From: Mycobacterium fragae
GTDB taxonomy: Bacteria; Actinomycetota; Actinomycetes; Mycobacteriales; Mycobacteriaceae
Assembly (NCBI RefSeq): GCF_002102185.1
Contig: NZ_LQOW01000025.1
Coordinates: 1-64,000 of the forward strand
Length of the DNA stretch: 64,000 bases
Direction: 5' to 3'
Shown: piece after piece, positions 53,641 to 64,000 of the stretch
How the letters are laid out: every line of letters starts with the position of its first letter
Position numbering within the stretch: the first letter of the stretch is position 1
Notes under the pieces: generated by a model
Seen by the model: the letters and a program-made list of their open reading frames with translations, nothing else
The model's database searches: none
What the model was told of the DNA's origin: nothing
Translations under genes and position numbers: made by a program

Positions 53641-54243
53641 CTAGCGGCGGCGCAAGCTGTCCACGAACGCGCGGGTCTCATCCCAGGCCGGCAGCAATCC
53701 GGCGGCGCGGACCTCGTCCAGAGGTGGCGCGGCGGCGTCGCGATCCGACAACACCAGTTCGTGACCGCGCGGCCAGTCGATCGCCAACGCCGGATCGGTG
53801 GCGCAGATCGTGTGCTCGCGCTGTGGATCGTATTCAGCCGAGCACAGATACGTCACGGTCGAATTGTCCTCTAGCGCAACGAAACCGTGCGCGAGGCCCT
53901 CGGAGATGTATACGGACCTGCGGTCGCGATCATCGAGCAGCACCGAGTCCCAACGGCCGAATGTCGGTGAGCCCACTCGGATGTCGACGACGACGTCGAA
54001 CACCGAACCGGCAAGGCATGTCACGTATTTGGCCTGGCTTGGGGGTAGCTGTGCGAAGTGCAGGCCGCGCAGCACACCGGCCGCCGAAACCGAGCAGTTG
54101 GCCTGCCGAACATCCAGCCGGTGACCGGCGAACGCGGTGAAACCCCGGTCGGTGAGCCACTCGAAGAACAGCCCCCGCGAATCGGAGTGCAGCTGCGGAA
54201 CGATCTGCCACGCGCCGGGGATGGCAAGTTCACGCACGTCCAT
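53641..54243 (-). CDS. rmlC: dTDP-4-dehydrorhamnose 3,5-epimerase
   Basis: 200 residues from ATG 54243, the normal length. Cupin fold with the catalytic His in LRGLHFAQLPPSQAKYV, FDVVVDIRVGSPTFG and SEGLAHGFVAL; YLCSAEYDP carries the active-site Tyr region. It makes dTDP-L-rhamnose precursor for the rhamnose linker between peptidoglycan and arabinogalactan, which is essential in mycobacteria. It starts one base after the rmlB stop. Confidence 0.96.
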   Translation of the reverse strand: MDVRELAIPGAWQIVPQLHSDSRGLFFEWLTDRGFTAFAGHRLDVRQANCSVSAAGVLRGLHFAQLPPSQAKYVTCLAGSVFDVVVDIRVGSPTFGRWDSVLLDDRDRRSVYISEGLAHGFVALEDNSTVTYLCSAEYDPQREHTICATDPALAIDWPRGHELVLSDRDAAAPPLDEVRAAGLLPAWDETRAFVDSLRRR

Positions 54244-54244
54244 G

Positions 54245-55249
<1,005 letters not shown>

Positions 55250-55373
55250 CTAACCGAGTGTCGACTGTTCGCTCCGGGCACTTGAGTGTGCGCGCATGGC
55301 TTTGGCTGTGCGCTGAGGGCGGAAATCCGGCGACTTTTCCGCCGTGGACGCACGCTCGACGGGCGGGACGGGT

Positions 55374-56240
55374 TCAGCTGGTGGGCGTCAGGCCCAGCGG
55401 ACCTGCCAGTTCGGTCAGCGCGGCCAGCAGTTTGTCTTCGGCCCAGGCGCCCAGAACTTGGATCGCCACGTGGTCGGCCCCGGCATCCAGATGCTCATTG
55501 AGTCGCGCAACGACGGCCTCCGGCGTGCCGTGGGCCACCACGGCGTCGATCAGCTTGTCGCTGCCGGGTTTACGAACATCGTTCGCAGTGAATCCCAGCC
55601 GGCGCCAGTTGTTGACATAATTGCTCAGGTCGAAATAGAAACCGACGCTTTGACGGCCGACCTCGCGCGCTTCTCCGGCATCAACGTTGAGAACCACCTT
55701 GTGTTCGGGCGCCAGGAACACCGTGTTGCCCACCAGTTCGCGGGCCTGTGCGGTGTGTTCGGGTGTGGTCAGATACGGGTGGGCGCCGGCGCTGCGCTCC
55801 GCGGACAGGGCCAGCACTTTGGGCCCCAGCGCCGCGAGCACCCGCCGGCTGGTCGGCACCGATGCGGCGTCGAGTTCGTCGAGATAGCTGACGAGAGCGT
55901 CGTACGGTTTGCGGTATTCCTGGGTGTGCTCGCGATGGCCTACCCCGATCCCCAGCAAAAACCGTCCCGGGTAATCCTTTTCGATGCGGTGGAACGATTC
56001 GGCAACGGTGTCGGCCGGCGACGACCAGATGTTGATGATCCCGGTGGCCAGCTGCAGCGACGAGGTTTGCGCCAGAGCGGGCTCGACCCATGACAGATCG
56101 GCATCGGGTGATCCGCCCACCCACACCGCGCCATAGCCGAGCGATTCGATCTGCTTGGCGAGACCGGGAGTGATGGAGCGAGCTCCCAGCCACACGCCAT
56201 AGGACCCCAGGTCAGGCTTGAGTGGAACGGCGTCGGTCAT
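55374..56240 (-). CDS. LLM-class F420-dependent oxidoreductase (paralogue A)
   Basis: 288 residues from ATG 56240, overlapping the upstream paralogue by ATGA. The pattern [57 protein letters not shown] and [23 protein letters not shown] matches Rv3463-type proteins, inferred to bind F420. Clear tandem duplicate of the next gene; over half the residues appear identical. Substrate unknown. Confidence 0.85.
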   Translation of the reverse strand: MTDAVPLKPDLGSYGVWLGARSITPGLAKQIESLGYGAVWVGGSPDADLSWVEPALAQTSSLQLATGIINIWSSPADTVAESFHRIEKDYPGRFLLGIGVGHREHTQEYRKPYDALVSYLDELDAASVPTSRRVLAALGPKVLALSAERSAGAHPYLTTPEHTAQARELVGNTVFLAPEHKVVLNVDAGEAREVGRQSVGFYFDLSNYVNNWRRLGFTANDVRKPGSDKLIDAVVAHGTPEAVVARLNEHLDAGADHVAIQVLGAWAEDKLLAALTELAGPLGLTPTS

Positions 56241-57094
56241 TGGAGTCGGAGTGGTCCGGCCAGCTCGGCCAGCACCGGGACCAGCTTTTCAGGTCGGGTC
56301 AGGACTTGGACAGCCACATGGTCCGCCCCGGCGTCGAGGTGCTCGTTCAGCCGTGCAGCGATCGCATCGGTGCTGCCGTAGGCGACGAGTGCGTCGACGA
56401 GGCGGTCGCTACCGGGGCGGGTGACGTCCTCGTCGGTGAATCCGAGCCGTCGCCAGTTGTTCAGGTAATTGGCAAGGTTGAGGTAAATGTCAAGCGCCTT
56501 GCGGCCGACGGCGCGGGCGTGGTCCGCATCGGTGGTCAGCACCACCTTGTGCTCGGGCGCCAGAAACGCCGATGGGCCGATCAGCTCGCGGGCATGTGCG
56601 GTGTGCTCGGGCGTGGTCAGGTAGGGGTGCGCCCCGGCGCTGCGCTCCGCCGATAGTTGGAGCACTCGTGGACCCAGCGCCGCAACCACCCGACGGTGGG
56701 CGGGCACGCCGTAGTCGTCGAGCTGATCGAGGTACTCCACCAGCGCGTTGTAGGGCTTGCGGTATTCGCTGATCGCCTCGGGATGGCCGACGCCGATGCC
56801 CAGCAGGAAGCGGCCCGGGTAGGCCCGGTCGATGCGGTGAAACGACTCGGCGACCGGTTTTGCCGGCGCCGACCAGATATTGACGATGCCGGTGGCCACC
56901 TGCAGCGTGGTGGTCTGCTCGAGGATCGGCTCGACCCACTCCAGCTCGGCAGGCGGTGAGCCGCCCACCCAGACCGCCCCATAGCCCAGGGCTTCGATCT
57001 CTTTGGCCTGTTGGGGCGTGACGCCGCGGCCGAATGATCCGAACCGGCCAAGGTTGGGCTTGCTCGCTTGGGAACTTGCAGCAGCATCAGTCAT
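56237..57094 (-). CDS. LLM-class F420-dependent oxidoreductase (paralogue B, Rv3463-like)
   Basis: 285 residues from ATG 57094, the same length as M. tuberculosis Rv3463; the upstream frame to 57493 crosses infA and its promoter. Shares with paralogue A the blocks [36 protein letters not shown] and [25 protein letters not shown]. First gene of the pair, divergent from infA across 280 bp. Confidence 0.87.
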
Positions 57095-57182
57095 GGTGTC
57101 TCCAACCCGCCGGGTGGTGCCGCTATTCCGGCAGGCCGTCATCGACCGCCGACGACCGCCCGAAATTCCTCTCACAGCGATT

Positions 57183-57210
57183 TTGACCAGGGCGAATGAC
57201 CGGGTATCGT
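57183..57210 (+). promoter_or_regulatory. Predicted SigA-type promoter of the infA-rpmJ-alpha operon
   Basis: TTGACC (57183-57188), 16-bp spacer, TATCGT (57205-57210, TANNNT). Transcription from about 57217 gives a leader of about 158 nt before infA. Confidence 0.65.
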
Positions 57211-57258
57211 GGAGCAACGGTGCGTCATCCGCGCCGACTTTTGCGTGCCCAGTCCCTA

Positions 57259-57285
57259 GGAATTCGCGGAATTCCCGGAATTTTT
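57259..57285 (+). promoter_or_regulatory. Overlapping hairpins and T5 run in the infA leader
   Basis: GGAATTCGCGGAATTCC (57259-57275) forms a perfect 7-bp stem with a 3-nt loop. It shares its right arm with a second palindrome, AATTCCCGGAATT (57270-57282), which runs into TTTTT (57281-57285). The two cannot form together. The layout looks like an attenuator or a fallback terminator, though the second hairpin has a tight loop. Confidence 0.4.
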
Positions 57286-57374
57286 CTAGCACCGGCTCAC
57301 GTTTCAAGTCGGGCGAATGCTGCGCCGAAGCGGGCGCAGCTGCGAACCATACGAAACGAGGATTTACCGAAGTT

Positions 57375-57596
57375 ATGGCCAAGAAGGACGGCGCCATAGA
57401 GGTCGAGGGCCGCGTGGTCGAGCCCCTGCCCAATGCGATGTTCCGCATTGAGCTGGAGAACGGCCACAAGGTGCTTGCCCACATCAGCGGCAAGATGCGG
57501 CAGCACTACATCCGCATCCTGCCCGAGGACCGCGTCGTGGTGGAGCTGTCGCCCTACGACCTGTCGCGGGGCCGCATCGTGTACCGGTACAAGTAG
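57375..57596 (+). CDS. infA: Translation initiation factor IF-1
   Basis: 73 residues from ATG 57375. S1/OB fold: [38 protein letters not shown] and the C-terminal [14 protein letters not shown]. Complete and of standard length. It binds the 30S A site during initiation. In most bacteria it follows map directly; here it leads a separate operon with its own promoter. Confidence 0.98.
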
Positions 57597-57621
57597 CGAA
57601 CAGAACAGGATCACAACAGCC

Positions 57622-57735
57622 GTGAAGGTGAACCCGAGCGTCAAGCCGATCTGCGACAAGTGCAGGGTGATCCGCCGGCATGGGCGGGTCATGGTGATCT
57701 GCTCAGATCCGCGCCACAAGCAGCGCCAGGGCTGA
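57622..57735 (+). CDS. rpmJ: 50S ribosomal protein L36
   Basis: 37 residues from GTG 57622 ([20 protein letters not shown]), 25 bases after infA. Zinc-ribbon ligands Cys11, Cys14, Cys27 and His32 identify the zinc-binding L36. It is the smallest ribosomal gene here. The 166 bases to rpsM contain no gene. Confidence 0.97.
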
Positions 57736-57901
57736 CCTGACGCAGACAAACAACTGAATGCAGACCTCCCAGTACCACTGAGCGGCTGGCATCTGTAGAG
57801 ATGGGCCAGCTCATCCACGTCCGGAACGGAGGCCGGACCCCGGAGCAGTCAGCCGGGAACGGACTGGGACCAGACCTCCGCGAAGAGAAGGAATGCCACC
57901 C

Positions 57902-58276
57902 ATGGCTCGACTTGTGGGCGTCGACCTGCCGCGCGACAAGCGCATGGAGGTCGCGTTGACCTACATCTACGGCGTCGGCCGTAGCCTTTCGAACGAAATC
58001 CTGGCCGCCACCGGGATCGACAAGGATCTGCGCACCAAGGACCTCACCGACGACCAGGTGACCCACTTGCGCGACTACATCGAGGCCAATCTGAAGGTCG
58101 AGGGTGACTTGCGCCGTGAGGTGCAGGCCGACATTCGCCGCAAGATCGAGATCGGCTGCTACCAAGGGCTACGGCATCGCCGCGGCCTGCCTGTGCGCGG
58201 TCAGCGCACCAAGACCAACGCGCGCACCCGCAAGGGTCCCAAGCGCACCATCGCAGGCAAGAAGAAGGCCAGGTAA
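57902..58276 (+). CDS. rpsM: 30S ribosomal protein S13
   Basis: 124 residues from ATG 57902 ([19 protein letters not shown]); three earlier in-frame codons from 57893 are less likely. uS13 blocks: [41 protein letters not shown]. The C-terminus is basic, as expected for contact with tRNA and the subunit bridge. The 166-nt gap upstream may hold a leader with regulatory structure for the alpha operon. Confidence 0.98.
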   Translation: MARLVGVDLPRDKRMEVALTYIYGVGRSLSNEILAATGIDKDLRTKDLTDDQVTHLRDYIEANLKVEGDLRREVQADIRRKIEIGCYQGLRHRRGLPVRGQRTKTNARTRKGPKRTIAGKKKAR

Positions 58277-58279
58277 GTC

Positions 58280-58696
58280 ATGCCACCAGCCAAGAAGGCA
58301 GCCGCCGCGCCCAAGCGGGGTCAGAAGACCCGGCGGCGGGAAAAGAAGAACGTTCCGCACGGCGCCGCCCACATCAAGAGCACGTTCAACAACACGATCG
58401 TGACGATCACCGACCTGCAGGGCAACGTCATTGCCTGGGCCTCGTCGGGGCACGTCGGGTTCAAGGGTTCCCGCAAGTCGACGCCGTTCGCCGCGCAGCT
58501 GGCCGCCGAAAATGCCGCGCGCAAAGCGCAGGAGCACGGCGTGCGCAAGGTCGACGTGTTCGTCAAGGGTCCGGGTTCGGGCCGCGAGACCGCCATCCGG
58601 TCGCTGCAGGCCGCCGGGCTGGAGGTCGGGGCGATCTCCGATGTCACCCCGCAGCCGCACAACGGTGTCCGCCCACCCAAGCGCCGCAGGGTTTAG
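58280..58696 (+). CDS. rpsK: 30S ribosomal protein S11
   Basis: 138 residues from ATG 58280, three bases after rpsM. After a basic N-terminal extension come [29 protein letters not shown] and [16 protein letters not shown], with the end [12 protein letters not shown], all diagnostic of uS11. It lines the mRNA exit region of the platform. Confidence 0.98.
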   Translation: MPPAKKAAAAPKRGQKTRRREKKNVPHGAAHIKSTFNNTIVTITDLQGNVIAWASSGHVGFKGSRKSTPFAAQLAAENAARKAQEHGVRKVDVFVKGPGSGRETAIRSLQAAGLEVGAISDVTPQPHNGVRPPKRRRV

Positions 58697-58705
58697 GAGA
58701 TAGCA

Positions 58706-59311
58706 ATGGCTCGTTACACCGGACCCGTCACTCGCAAATCGCGCCGGCTGCGCACCGACCTCGTCGGCGCCGACCAAGCGTTCGAGAAGCGTCCTTACCC
58801 GCCCGGCCAGCACGGCCGCGCGCGGATCAAGGAGAGCGAGTACCTGCTGCAGCTGCAGGAGAAGCAGAAGGCGCGCTTCACCTACGGCGTGATGGAAAAG
58901 CAGTTCCGCCGTTACTACGAGGAAGCCGTGCGCCGTCCCGGCAAGACCGGTGAGGAGCTGTTGCAGATCCTGGAGAGCCGGCTGGACAACGTGGTCTACC
59001 GGGCCGGTATCGCCCGCACCCGTCGGATGGCCCGTCAGCTGGTCAGCCACGGCCACTTCACCGTCAACGGTGTCAAGGTGAACATCCCGAGCTATCGGGT
59101 GTCGCAGCACGACATCATCGACGTGCAGGAGAAGTCGCTGAACACGGTGCCGTTCCAGATTGCGCGCGAAACCGCGGGCGATCGCCCGATCCCCAGCTGG
59201 TTGCAGGTGGTCGGCGAGCGTCAGCGCATCCTGATCCACCAACTGCCCGAGCGGGCGCAGATCGACGTGCCGCTCGCCGAGCAGCTGATCGTCGAGTTCT
59301 ACTCGAAGTAG
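58706..59311 (+). CDS. rpsD: 30S ribosomal protein S4
   Basis: 201 residues from ATG 58706. N-terminal domain MARYTGPVTRKSRRLRTDL; the S4 RNA-binding motif RLDNVVYRAGIARTRRMARQLVSHGHFTVNG spans about 92-122. The zinc-binding cysteines of some S4 proteins are absent, so this is the C-minus form. S4 starts 30S assembly and often represses its own operon. Confidence 0.98.
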   Translation: MARYTGPVTRKSRRLRTDLVGADQAFEKRPYPPGQHGRARIKESEYLLQLQEKQKARFTYGVMEKQFRRYYEEAVRRPGKTGEELLQILESRLDNVVYRAGIARTRRMARQLVSHGHFTVNGVKVNIPSYRVSQHDIIDVQEKSLNTVPFQIARETAGDRPIPSWLQVVGERQRILIHQLPERAQIDVPLAEQLIVEFYSK

Positions 59312-59356
59312 TACCCCTGCACCGCCGGTGCAGGACACCTAAGCGGCATCAAATAG

Positions 59357-60427
<1,071 letters not shown>

Positions 60428-60454
60428 GAGCGAGTCAAGACAGGAGCGTCTGCA

Positions 60455-61030
60455 ATGCCCAAGCCCACCAAGGGCCGTCGCCTCGGCGGGTCGTCGTCGC
60501 ATCAGAAGGCGATCCTGGCCAATCTGGCCACGGCGCTGTTCGAGCATGGTCGGATCAAGACCACCGAGCCGAAGGCCCGGGCACTGCGGCCCTACGCGGA
60601 GAAGCTGATCACCCACGCCAAGAAGGGCACGCTGCACAACCGGCGCGAGGTGCTCAAGAAGATCCGCGACAAGGACGTGGTGCATGCCCTGTTCGCCGAG
60701 ATCGGGCCGTTCTTCGCCGACCGCGACGGCGGCTATACCCGCATCATCAAGGTGGAGTCGCGCAAGGGAGATAACGCTCCGATGGCCGTGATCGAGCTGG
60801 TGCAGGAGAAGACGGTCACCTCGGAGGCCAACCGGGCACGCCGCGCTGCCGCCTCGCAGGCGGCGGCCAAGAAGGCTGCCCCGGAGGCTGCGGCGGCCGC
60901 CCCGCAGGCCGCTGTCGAACCGGAGGCTGCGGTCGGCCCGGACGCCGAGGAGGCCCCGGAGGCAGCCGCGCCCGAAGCCGCGGCCGCGGCGCCCCAACCC
61001 GAAGAAGAGGCTGACTCCGACGAGTCCTGA
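60455..61030 (+). CDS. rplQ: 50S ribosomal protein L17 with extended acidic tail
   Basis: 191 residues from ATG 60455. Residues 1-120 are the bL17 core ([28 protein letters not shown], then [25 protein letters not shown]). The last 60 or so residues are an Ala/Glu/Pro-rich tail (about 130-191), as in other mycobacteria, though tail length varies by species. truA must begin inside or at the end of this gene. Confidence 0.97.
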   Translation: MPKPTKGRRLGGSSSHQKAILANLATALFEHGRIKTTEPKARALRPYAEKLITHAKKGTLHNRREVLKKIRDKDVVHALFAEIGPFFADRDGGYTRIIKVESRKGDNAPMAVIELVQEKTVTSEANRARRAAASQAAAKKAAPEAAAAAPQAAVEPEAAVGPDAEEAPEAAAPEAAAAAPQPEEEADSDES

Positions 61031-61865
61031 GGTTCGTCTTCGGCTCGACATTGCCTACGACGGAACGGAGTTCGCCGGTTGGGCAGTGCAGGCGGGGCGA
61101 CGGACCGTTGCCGGTGTGCTCGACGAGGCGCTCTCGACGGTGTTTCGCACGCCGGTGCGGCTACGCGCTGCTGGGCGCACCGACACCGGCGTGCACGCCG
61201 CCGGGCAGGTGGCTCACGTGGATGTGCCGGCCGACGCCTTGCGTTATGCCTATCCTCGTTCGCGCCGCCCGGCTGACCCGGAATTCCTACCGCTGCTAAG
61301 GCGGCTGGGCCGCTTCCTGCCCGAGGATGTCAGGATCCGCCAAATTGTCCGCGCGCCAGCGGGTTTCGATGCGCGATTCTCGGCGCTGCGCCGCCACTAC
61401 ATCTACCGGCTGTCGACTGCGCCCTACGGGGTTGAGCCGCACCAGGCCCGCTACGTCACCGGCTGGCCGCGCGAGCTGGATGTGGACGCGATGGCGTTGG
61501 CGTCACGAGACCTGTTGGGATTGCACGACTTCGCCGCGTTCTGCCGACACCGCGACGGTGCCACCACCATTCGCGAGCTGCAGCGGCTGGACTGGTCACG
61601 TGAGGGCGATCTTGTCACCGCATACGTCACCGCGGACGCGTTCTGCTGGTCGATGGTGCGCTCATTGGTCGGGGCCCTGCTCGCCGTCGGCGAACGCCGC
61701 CGCCCCGCTGACTGGTGCCGCGAGTTGCTCAGCGCCACAAGCCGGTCCAGCGACTTCACCGCCGCTCCGGCCCACGGTCTGACGCTGGTCGGCGTGGACT
61801 ATCCGCCCGACAGCGAACTGCAGGCGCGGACGGTGATCACCCGCGATCTGCGCTCGCGCAGCTGA
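61011..61865 (+). CDS. truA: tRNA pseudouridine(38-40) synthase; start codon not canonical (CTG proposed)
   Basis: The TruA frame is homologous from [17 protein letters not shown] (from 61032) onward. Catalytic Asp is in [17 protein letters not shown], and [13 protein letters not shown] and [17 protein letters not shown] follow. The first ATG/GTG/TTG in frame is GTG 61086, which would cut off the first conserved strand. I propose CTG 61011, preceded by GAAGAAGAGG and giving [18 protein letters not shown]. That is 284 residues with a 20-base overlap with rplQ. Alternatives are ATT 61050, a frameshift from rplQ, or a base error. Confidence 0.8.
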   Translation: MTPTSPEVRLRLDIAYDGTEFAGWAVQAGRRTVAGVLDEALSTVFRTPVRLRAAGRTDTGVHAAGQVAHVDVPADALRYAYPRSRRPADPEFLPLLRRLGRFLPEDVRIRQIVRAPAGFDARFSALRRHYIYRLSTAPYGVEPHQARYVTGWPRELDVDAMALASRDLLGLHDFAAFCRHRDGATTIRELQRLDWSREGDLVTAYVTADAFCWSMVRSLVGALLAVGERRRPADWCRELLSATSRSSDFTAAPAHGLTLVGVDYPPDSELQARTVITRDLRSRS

Positions 61866-61866
61866 T

Positions 61867-62490
61867 TTAGAGCTTGCCGGCGACAAAGCCGGCGGCCTGA
61901 TCGACCAGCCCGGAGTTGATGTAGGCGGGCTGCAGATGCGAGGACCAGTTCGTGCCTCTCCCACAGATCGGATCGCCTTGCGCGCACTGGTCGATCGTCT
62001 TACCGACGAAGGCGGGGGCGATGCGCCGGGTGCCATTGCCGAACAAGGCGACGGCTGCGACGTGCTGATCCACACCAGGCGGTATACGGCCCCACGTCGC
62101 GAGGTCAGCCACCTCGGCACCCAGGGAATAGCCGCCGAGCACCTCGCGGGTGTTCGGGCAACTTCCGGCCATGGATTGAACGTGGGCGCCCATATCGCTG
62201 GCGCCGCTGCTGACGCTGATATTCGCCGGATAGTTGACGCCATAGGCCCCGATCGACATGTTCGGTACCTTTGCGCGCAGCGAATTGAGCAACGCGTCGC
62301 CGACCGCGCCGAGTCCGGGTGGCTCCTCTCGCCCGCGGGCGAAAACGACCTCCGCACCCGGGCAGTCCGCTGACGCCACCGGAATCGGCGGCGCCGGAAT
62401 GGGTGCTACCGCTGGCGCGATCAGCAGCCCCGCGGCGACCGATGCGGCGGCTGCAAACCTGGCGGCGCGGATTGCGCTGAGAGCACTCAC
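61867..62490 (-). CDS. Secreted cutinase-family esterase (Cut4-like)
   Basis: 207 residues from GTG 62490. Signal peptide to about SAD|CPG. Alpha/beta-hydrolase: nucleophile Ser in LGGYSLGAEV (usually GYSQG in the family), Asp in GDPICGRG and His in WSSHLQP complete the triad; four cysteines can form two disulfides. Likely hydrolyses lipid esters outside the cell. Counterpart of the cutinase beside truA in M. tuberculosis (Rv3452). Convergent with truA, with one base between the stops. Confidence 0.9.
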   Translation of the reverse strand: MSALSAIRAARFAAAASVAAGLLIAPAVAPIPAPPIPVASADCPGAEVVFARGREEPPGLGAVGDALLNSLRAKVPNMSIGAYGVNYPANISVSSGASDMGAHVQSMAGSCPNTREVLGGYSLGAEVADLATWGRIPPGVDQHVAAVALFGNGTRRIAPAFVGKTIDQCAQGDPICGRGTNWSSHLQPAYINSGLVDQAAGFVAGKL

Positions 62491-62498
62491 ATCGGGAA

Positions 62499-63233
62499 TT
62501 ACTGCAGCTTGCCCGCGACGAAGTCGGCGGCCTGATTGACCATCCCGGACTGGATGTACCCGCTGGCCGCGTGTTGCGGCCAGTTGGCTTCCCAGGTGTT
62601 CGGGTCGGCCGGGTTACAGATGGGGTCGGCGCCGTGGCACAAGTCGATTGTCCGGTCGTTGTAGGCCGGGTTGAAATTCGTGATCGGACCGACCCATTGG
62701 CTTCCGTTGCCGAACAGCGCGACGGCCGCGATGTGCTGATCGGCGCCCGCCGGCAGGGGATTGGTGAAACCGAACAAGGGGCCGGGGGCCGCCATCACCA
62801 CGTCGGCGACCGCCGCGCCGAGCGAGTAGCCGCCCAACACCAGGCGGGTGTCGGGGCAACTGTTGATCATGGACTGGACGTGCGCGCTCATGTCGTTGGC
62901 GCCGACGTCGACCTGGTTGTCGGCGGGGTAGCGCACCGAGTAGAGGCTGATGTTCTTGTTGACCCTGGACCGCAGTGCGCTGACGAACGCGTTACCCACC
63001 GCACCGGGGCCGGGCGGTTCCAGACGTCCCCGGGCGAACACCACCTCGGCGTCCGGACAAGCCGCCGATGCCGTCGGAATAGGGGTCGTCGCCGGAAGGG
63101 GCGCGAGTGCCGGGGCGATCACCAACGCCACGGCGAGCAATCCAGCTGCCGCAAGCCGAGCGACGCGGTTTGCCGCATTTGACCCGTCGCCCGAACGCGC
63201 CTGCGCCGGTGGGTCAATCGGACGGAGGTTCAT
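62499..63233 (-). CDS. Secreted cutinase-family esterase
   Basis: 244 residues from ATG 63233. Long N-terminal export region (hydrophobic RLAAAGLLAVALVIAPALAP, cleavage near ASA|ACP). Nucleophile Ser in LGGYSLGAAVADV, Asp in ADPICNPADP and His in WPQHAASGY. Compared with the next copy it has insertions around FGFTNPLPAGAD and NTWEANWPQ. Tandem paralogue of its neighbours, eight bases from the first cutinase. Confidence 0.9.
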   Translation of the reverse strand: MNLRPIDPPAQARSGDGSNAANRVARLAAAGLLAVALVIAPALAPLPATTPIPTASAACPDAEVVFARGRLEPPGPGAVGNAFVSALRSRVNKNISLYSVRYPADNQVDVGANDMSAHVQSMINSCPDTRLVLGGYSLGAAVADVVMAAPGPLFGFTNPLPAGADQHIAAVALFGNGSQWVGPITNFNPAYNDRTIDLCHGADPICNPADPNTWEANWPQHAASGYIQSGMVNQAADFVAGKLQ

Positions 63234-63263
63234 GGCCCGATATTAGCGGGCCGAGCAGCCTCG

Positions 63264-64000
63264 TTAGTGAACTTGCATCGAAGGATCGGAGGTGGGGGAG
63301 CCGGGCGCCACGGGATATCCGGGCAGCTCAGGGAATCCGGGCACCGCGGAAGGGCCGGACGACGAAAGCCTGGCCGCGATGAAAGTCGCCGCCTGGGTCG
63401 TGTAGACGGGCACGTAACCCTCGGTGTGCCCGCTCCACTCATTGCCGGGGCCGGCGTGACAGATCGGGTCCTCGGGGTTGCACAGGTCGATCGTCTTGGA
63501 CCCCAAGAGCTTGCTCTGGGTGGAAAGCGAACTGCCCGACCGACCAACGATATTGCCGAACGTTGCAACGGCCTTGATGTGGTCGGCGTATTCGGCGGGC
63601 AGCGGGCTGCCCCACGACACGCCGCCCACCGGCACGCCGGAAACGATGTCGATCACCGATGCGCCCTGGGAGTAGCCGCCCAGCACGATATCGGTGTTCG
63701 GGCACTGTTGGACAGCGTCTTTGACGCGTTTGATGGTGTCGTTGGCACCATCACCGCCGCCCAGCTGGAGCTTGCCCGCTGGATAGTTCACGCCGTAGAC
63801 GTCGATGTTCTTTCCGGTCTGCTGGCGCAGCGAGTCGACCAACGCCTGGCCGACGCGGCCCACCCCGGCGGGCTCGCTGGTGCCGCGGGCGAAGATGAAT
63901 TCCACGTCCGGGCAGTCGAAGGCGGCGGCCGACGGGACGGCGCGGGGAGCGGCGCTGGGCGCCACCAGCAGCACGCCGGCGGCAAGGACCGCGGCAGCAC
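63264..64000 (-). CDS. Secreted cutinase-family esterase (5' end outside window)
   Basis: The frame is open past the window end; the visible part is about 245 residues. It starts within the signal peptide ([18 protein letters not shown]), so the true start lies beyond 64000. Nucleophile Ser in the canonical GGYSQGASV, Asp in [11 protein letters not shown] and His in [12 protein letters not shown]. After the catalytic domain comes a proline-rich C-terminal tail ([18 protein letters not shown]). The canonical GYSQG sets it apart from the two GYSLG neighbours; it is probably the Cut3 (Rv3451) counterpart. Confidence 0.88.
   Translation of the reverse strand, partial: AAAVLAAGVLLVAPSAAPRAVPSAAAFDCPDVEFIFARGTSEPAGVGRVGQALVDSLRQQTGKNIDVYGVNYPAGKLQLGGGDGANDTIKRVKDAVQQCPNTDIVLGGYSQGASVIDIVSGVPVGGVSWGSPLPAEYADHIKAVATFGNIVGRSGSSLSTQSKLLGSKTIDLCNPEDPICHAGPGNEWSGHTEGYVPVYTTQAATFIAARLSSSGPSAVPGFPELPGYPVAPGSPTSDPSMQVH

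Noticed and set aside
57630..57660. TGAACC inside rpmJ
   Set aside because: No CGT element 16-17 bp downstream and it lies within a 37-codon ribosomal gene.

Overview
The window is high-GC actinobacterial DNA and almost certainly comes from a Mycobacterium. The evidence is the gene content. It carries a 13E12/DUF222 protein tail, SppA, a family of TIGR00027-type methyltransferases, FucA/SerA2/XylB and SigL/RslA. It also carries MmsA-FadE9-MmsB, an MPT63-like secreted protein, RmlB/RmlC, F420-type LLM oxidoreductases and a row of cutinases. Many starts are GTG and many genes overlap by ATGA. I see no tRNA, rRNA, insertion sequence, CRISPR array or plasmid/phage function. No gene-free stretch exceeds 300 bases.

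Layout. (1) 0.9-5.1 kb: spc ribosomal operon, rplN to rplO. (2) 5-25.7 kb: accessory block with a serine hydrolase, an LLM oxidoreductase, sppA, a three-gene methyltransferase operon, an SDR/MDR pair, two divergent cyclase-STAND-TPR regulators (one frameshifted), vapBC, fucA-serA2, xylB and a fourth methyltransferase. (3) 25.9-28.6 kb: secY-adk-map. (4) 28.6-32.2 kb: a doubled SigL locus. A SigL paralogue overlaps a gene that fuses an RslA-like zinc anti-sigma domain to a complete carotenoid oxygenase. It is followed by sigL, a 49-codon wedge ORF and rslA. (5) 32.2-40 kb: a putative small biosynthetic cluster: FAD oxidase and FMO on one strand; TPP carboligase, SRPBCC, KAS III-like, aminotransferase and MarR on the other. 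(6) 40-42.5 kb: a NarL-type two-component pair and a HAD-like protein. (7) 42.5-46.2 kb: valine-catabolism operon mmsA-fadE9-mmsB. (8) 46.2-53.5 kb: an ECF sigma/Rieske/phosphoesterase operon, an ECF41 sigma module and small secreted proteins. (9) 53.6-57.1 kb: rmlB-rmlC and two LLM paralogues. (10) 57.4-61.9 kb: infA-rpmJ-rpsM-rpsK-rpsD-rpoA-rplQ-truA. (11) 61.9-64 kb: three tandem cutinases, the last cut by the window end.

The most striking result is regulatory. A SigL-like promoter, TGAACC-N16-CGTG, occurs before the sigL-paralogue/fusion pair. Two more copies lie back to back in the 168-bp gap between the FMO-oxidase operon and the TPP-KAS-aminotransferase operon. This suggests one unit: two SigL-type sigma factors, a membrane anti-sigma factor, a soluble anti-sigma/carotenoid-oxygenase fusion, and a biosynthetic cluster as the output. 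All of this is inferred from sequence reading; no searches were run.
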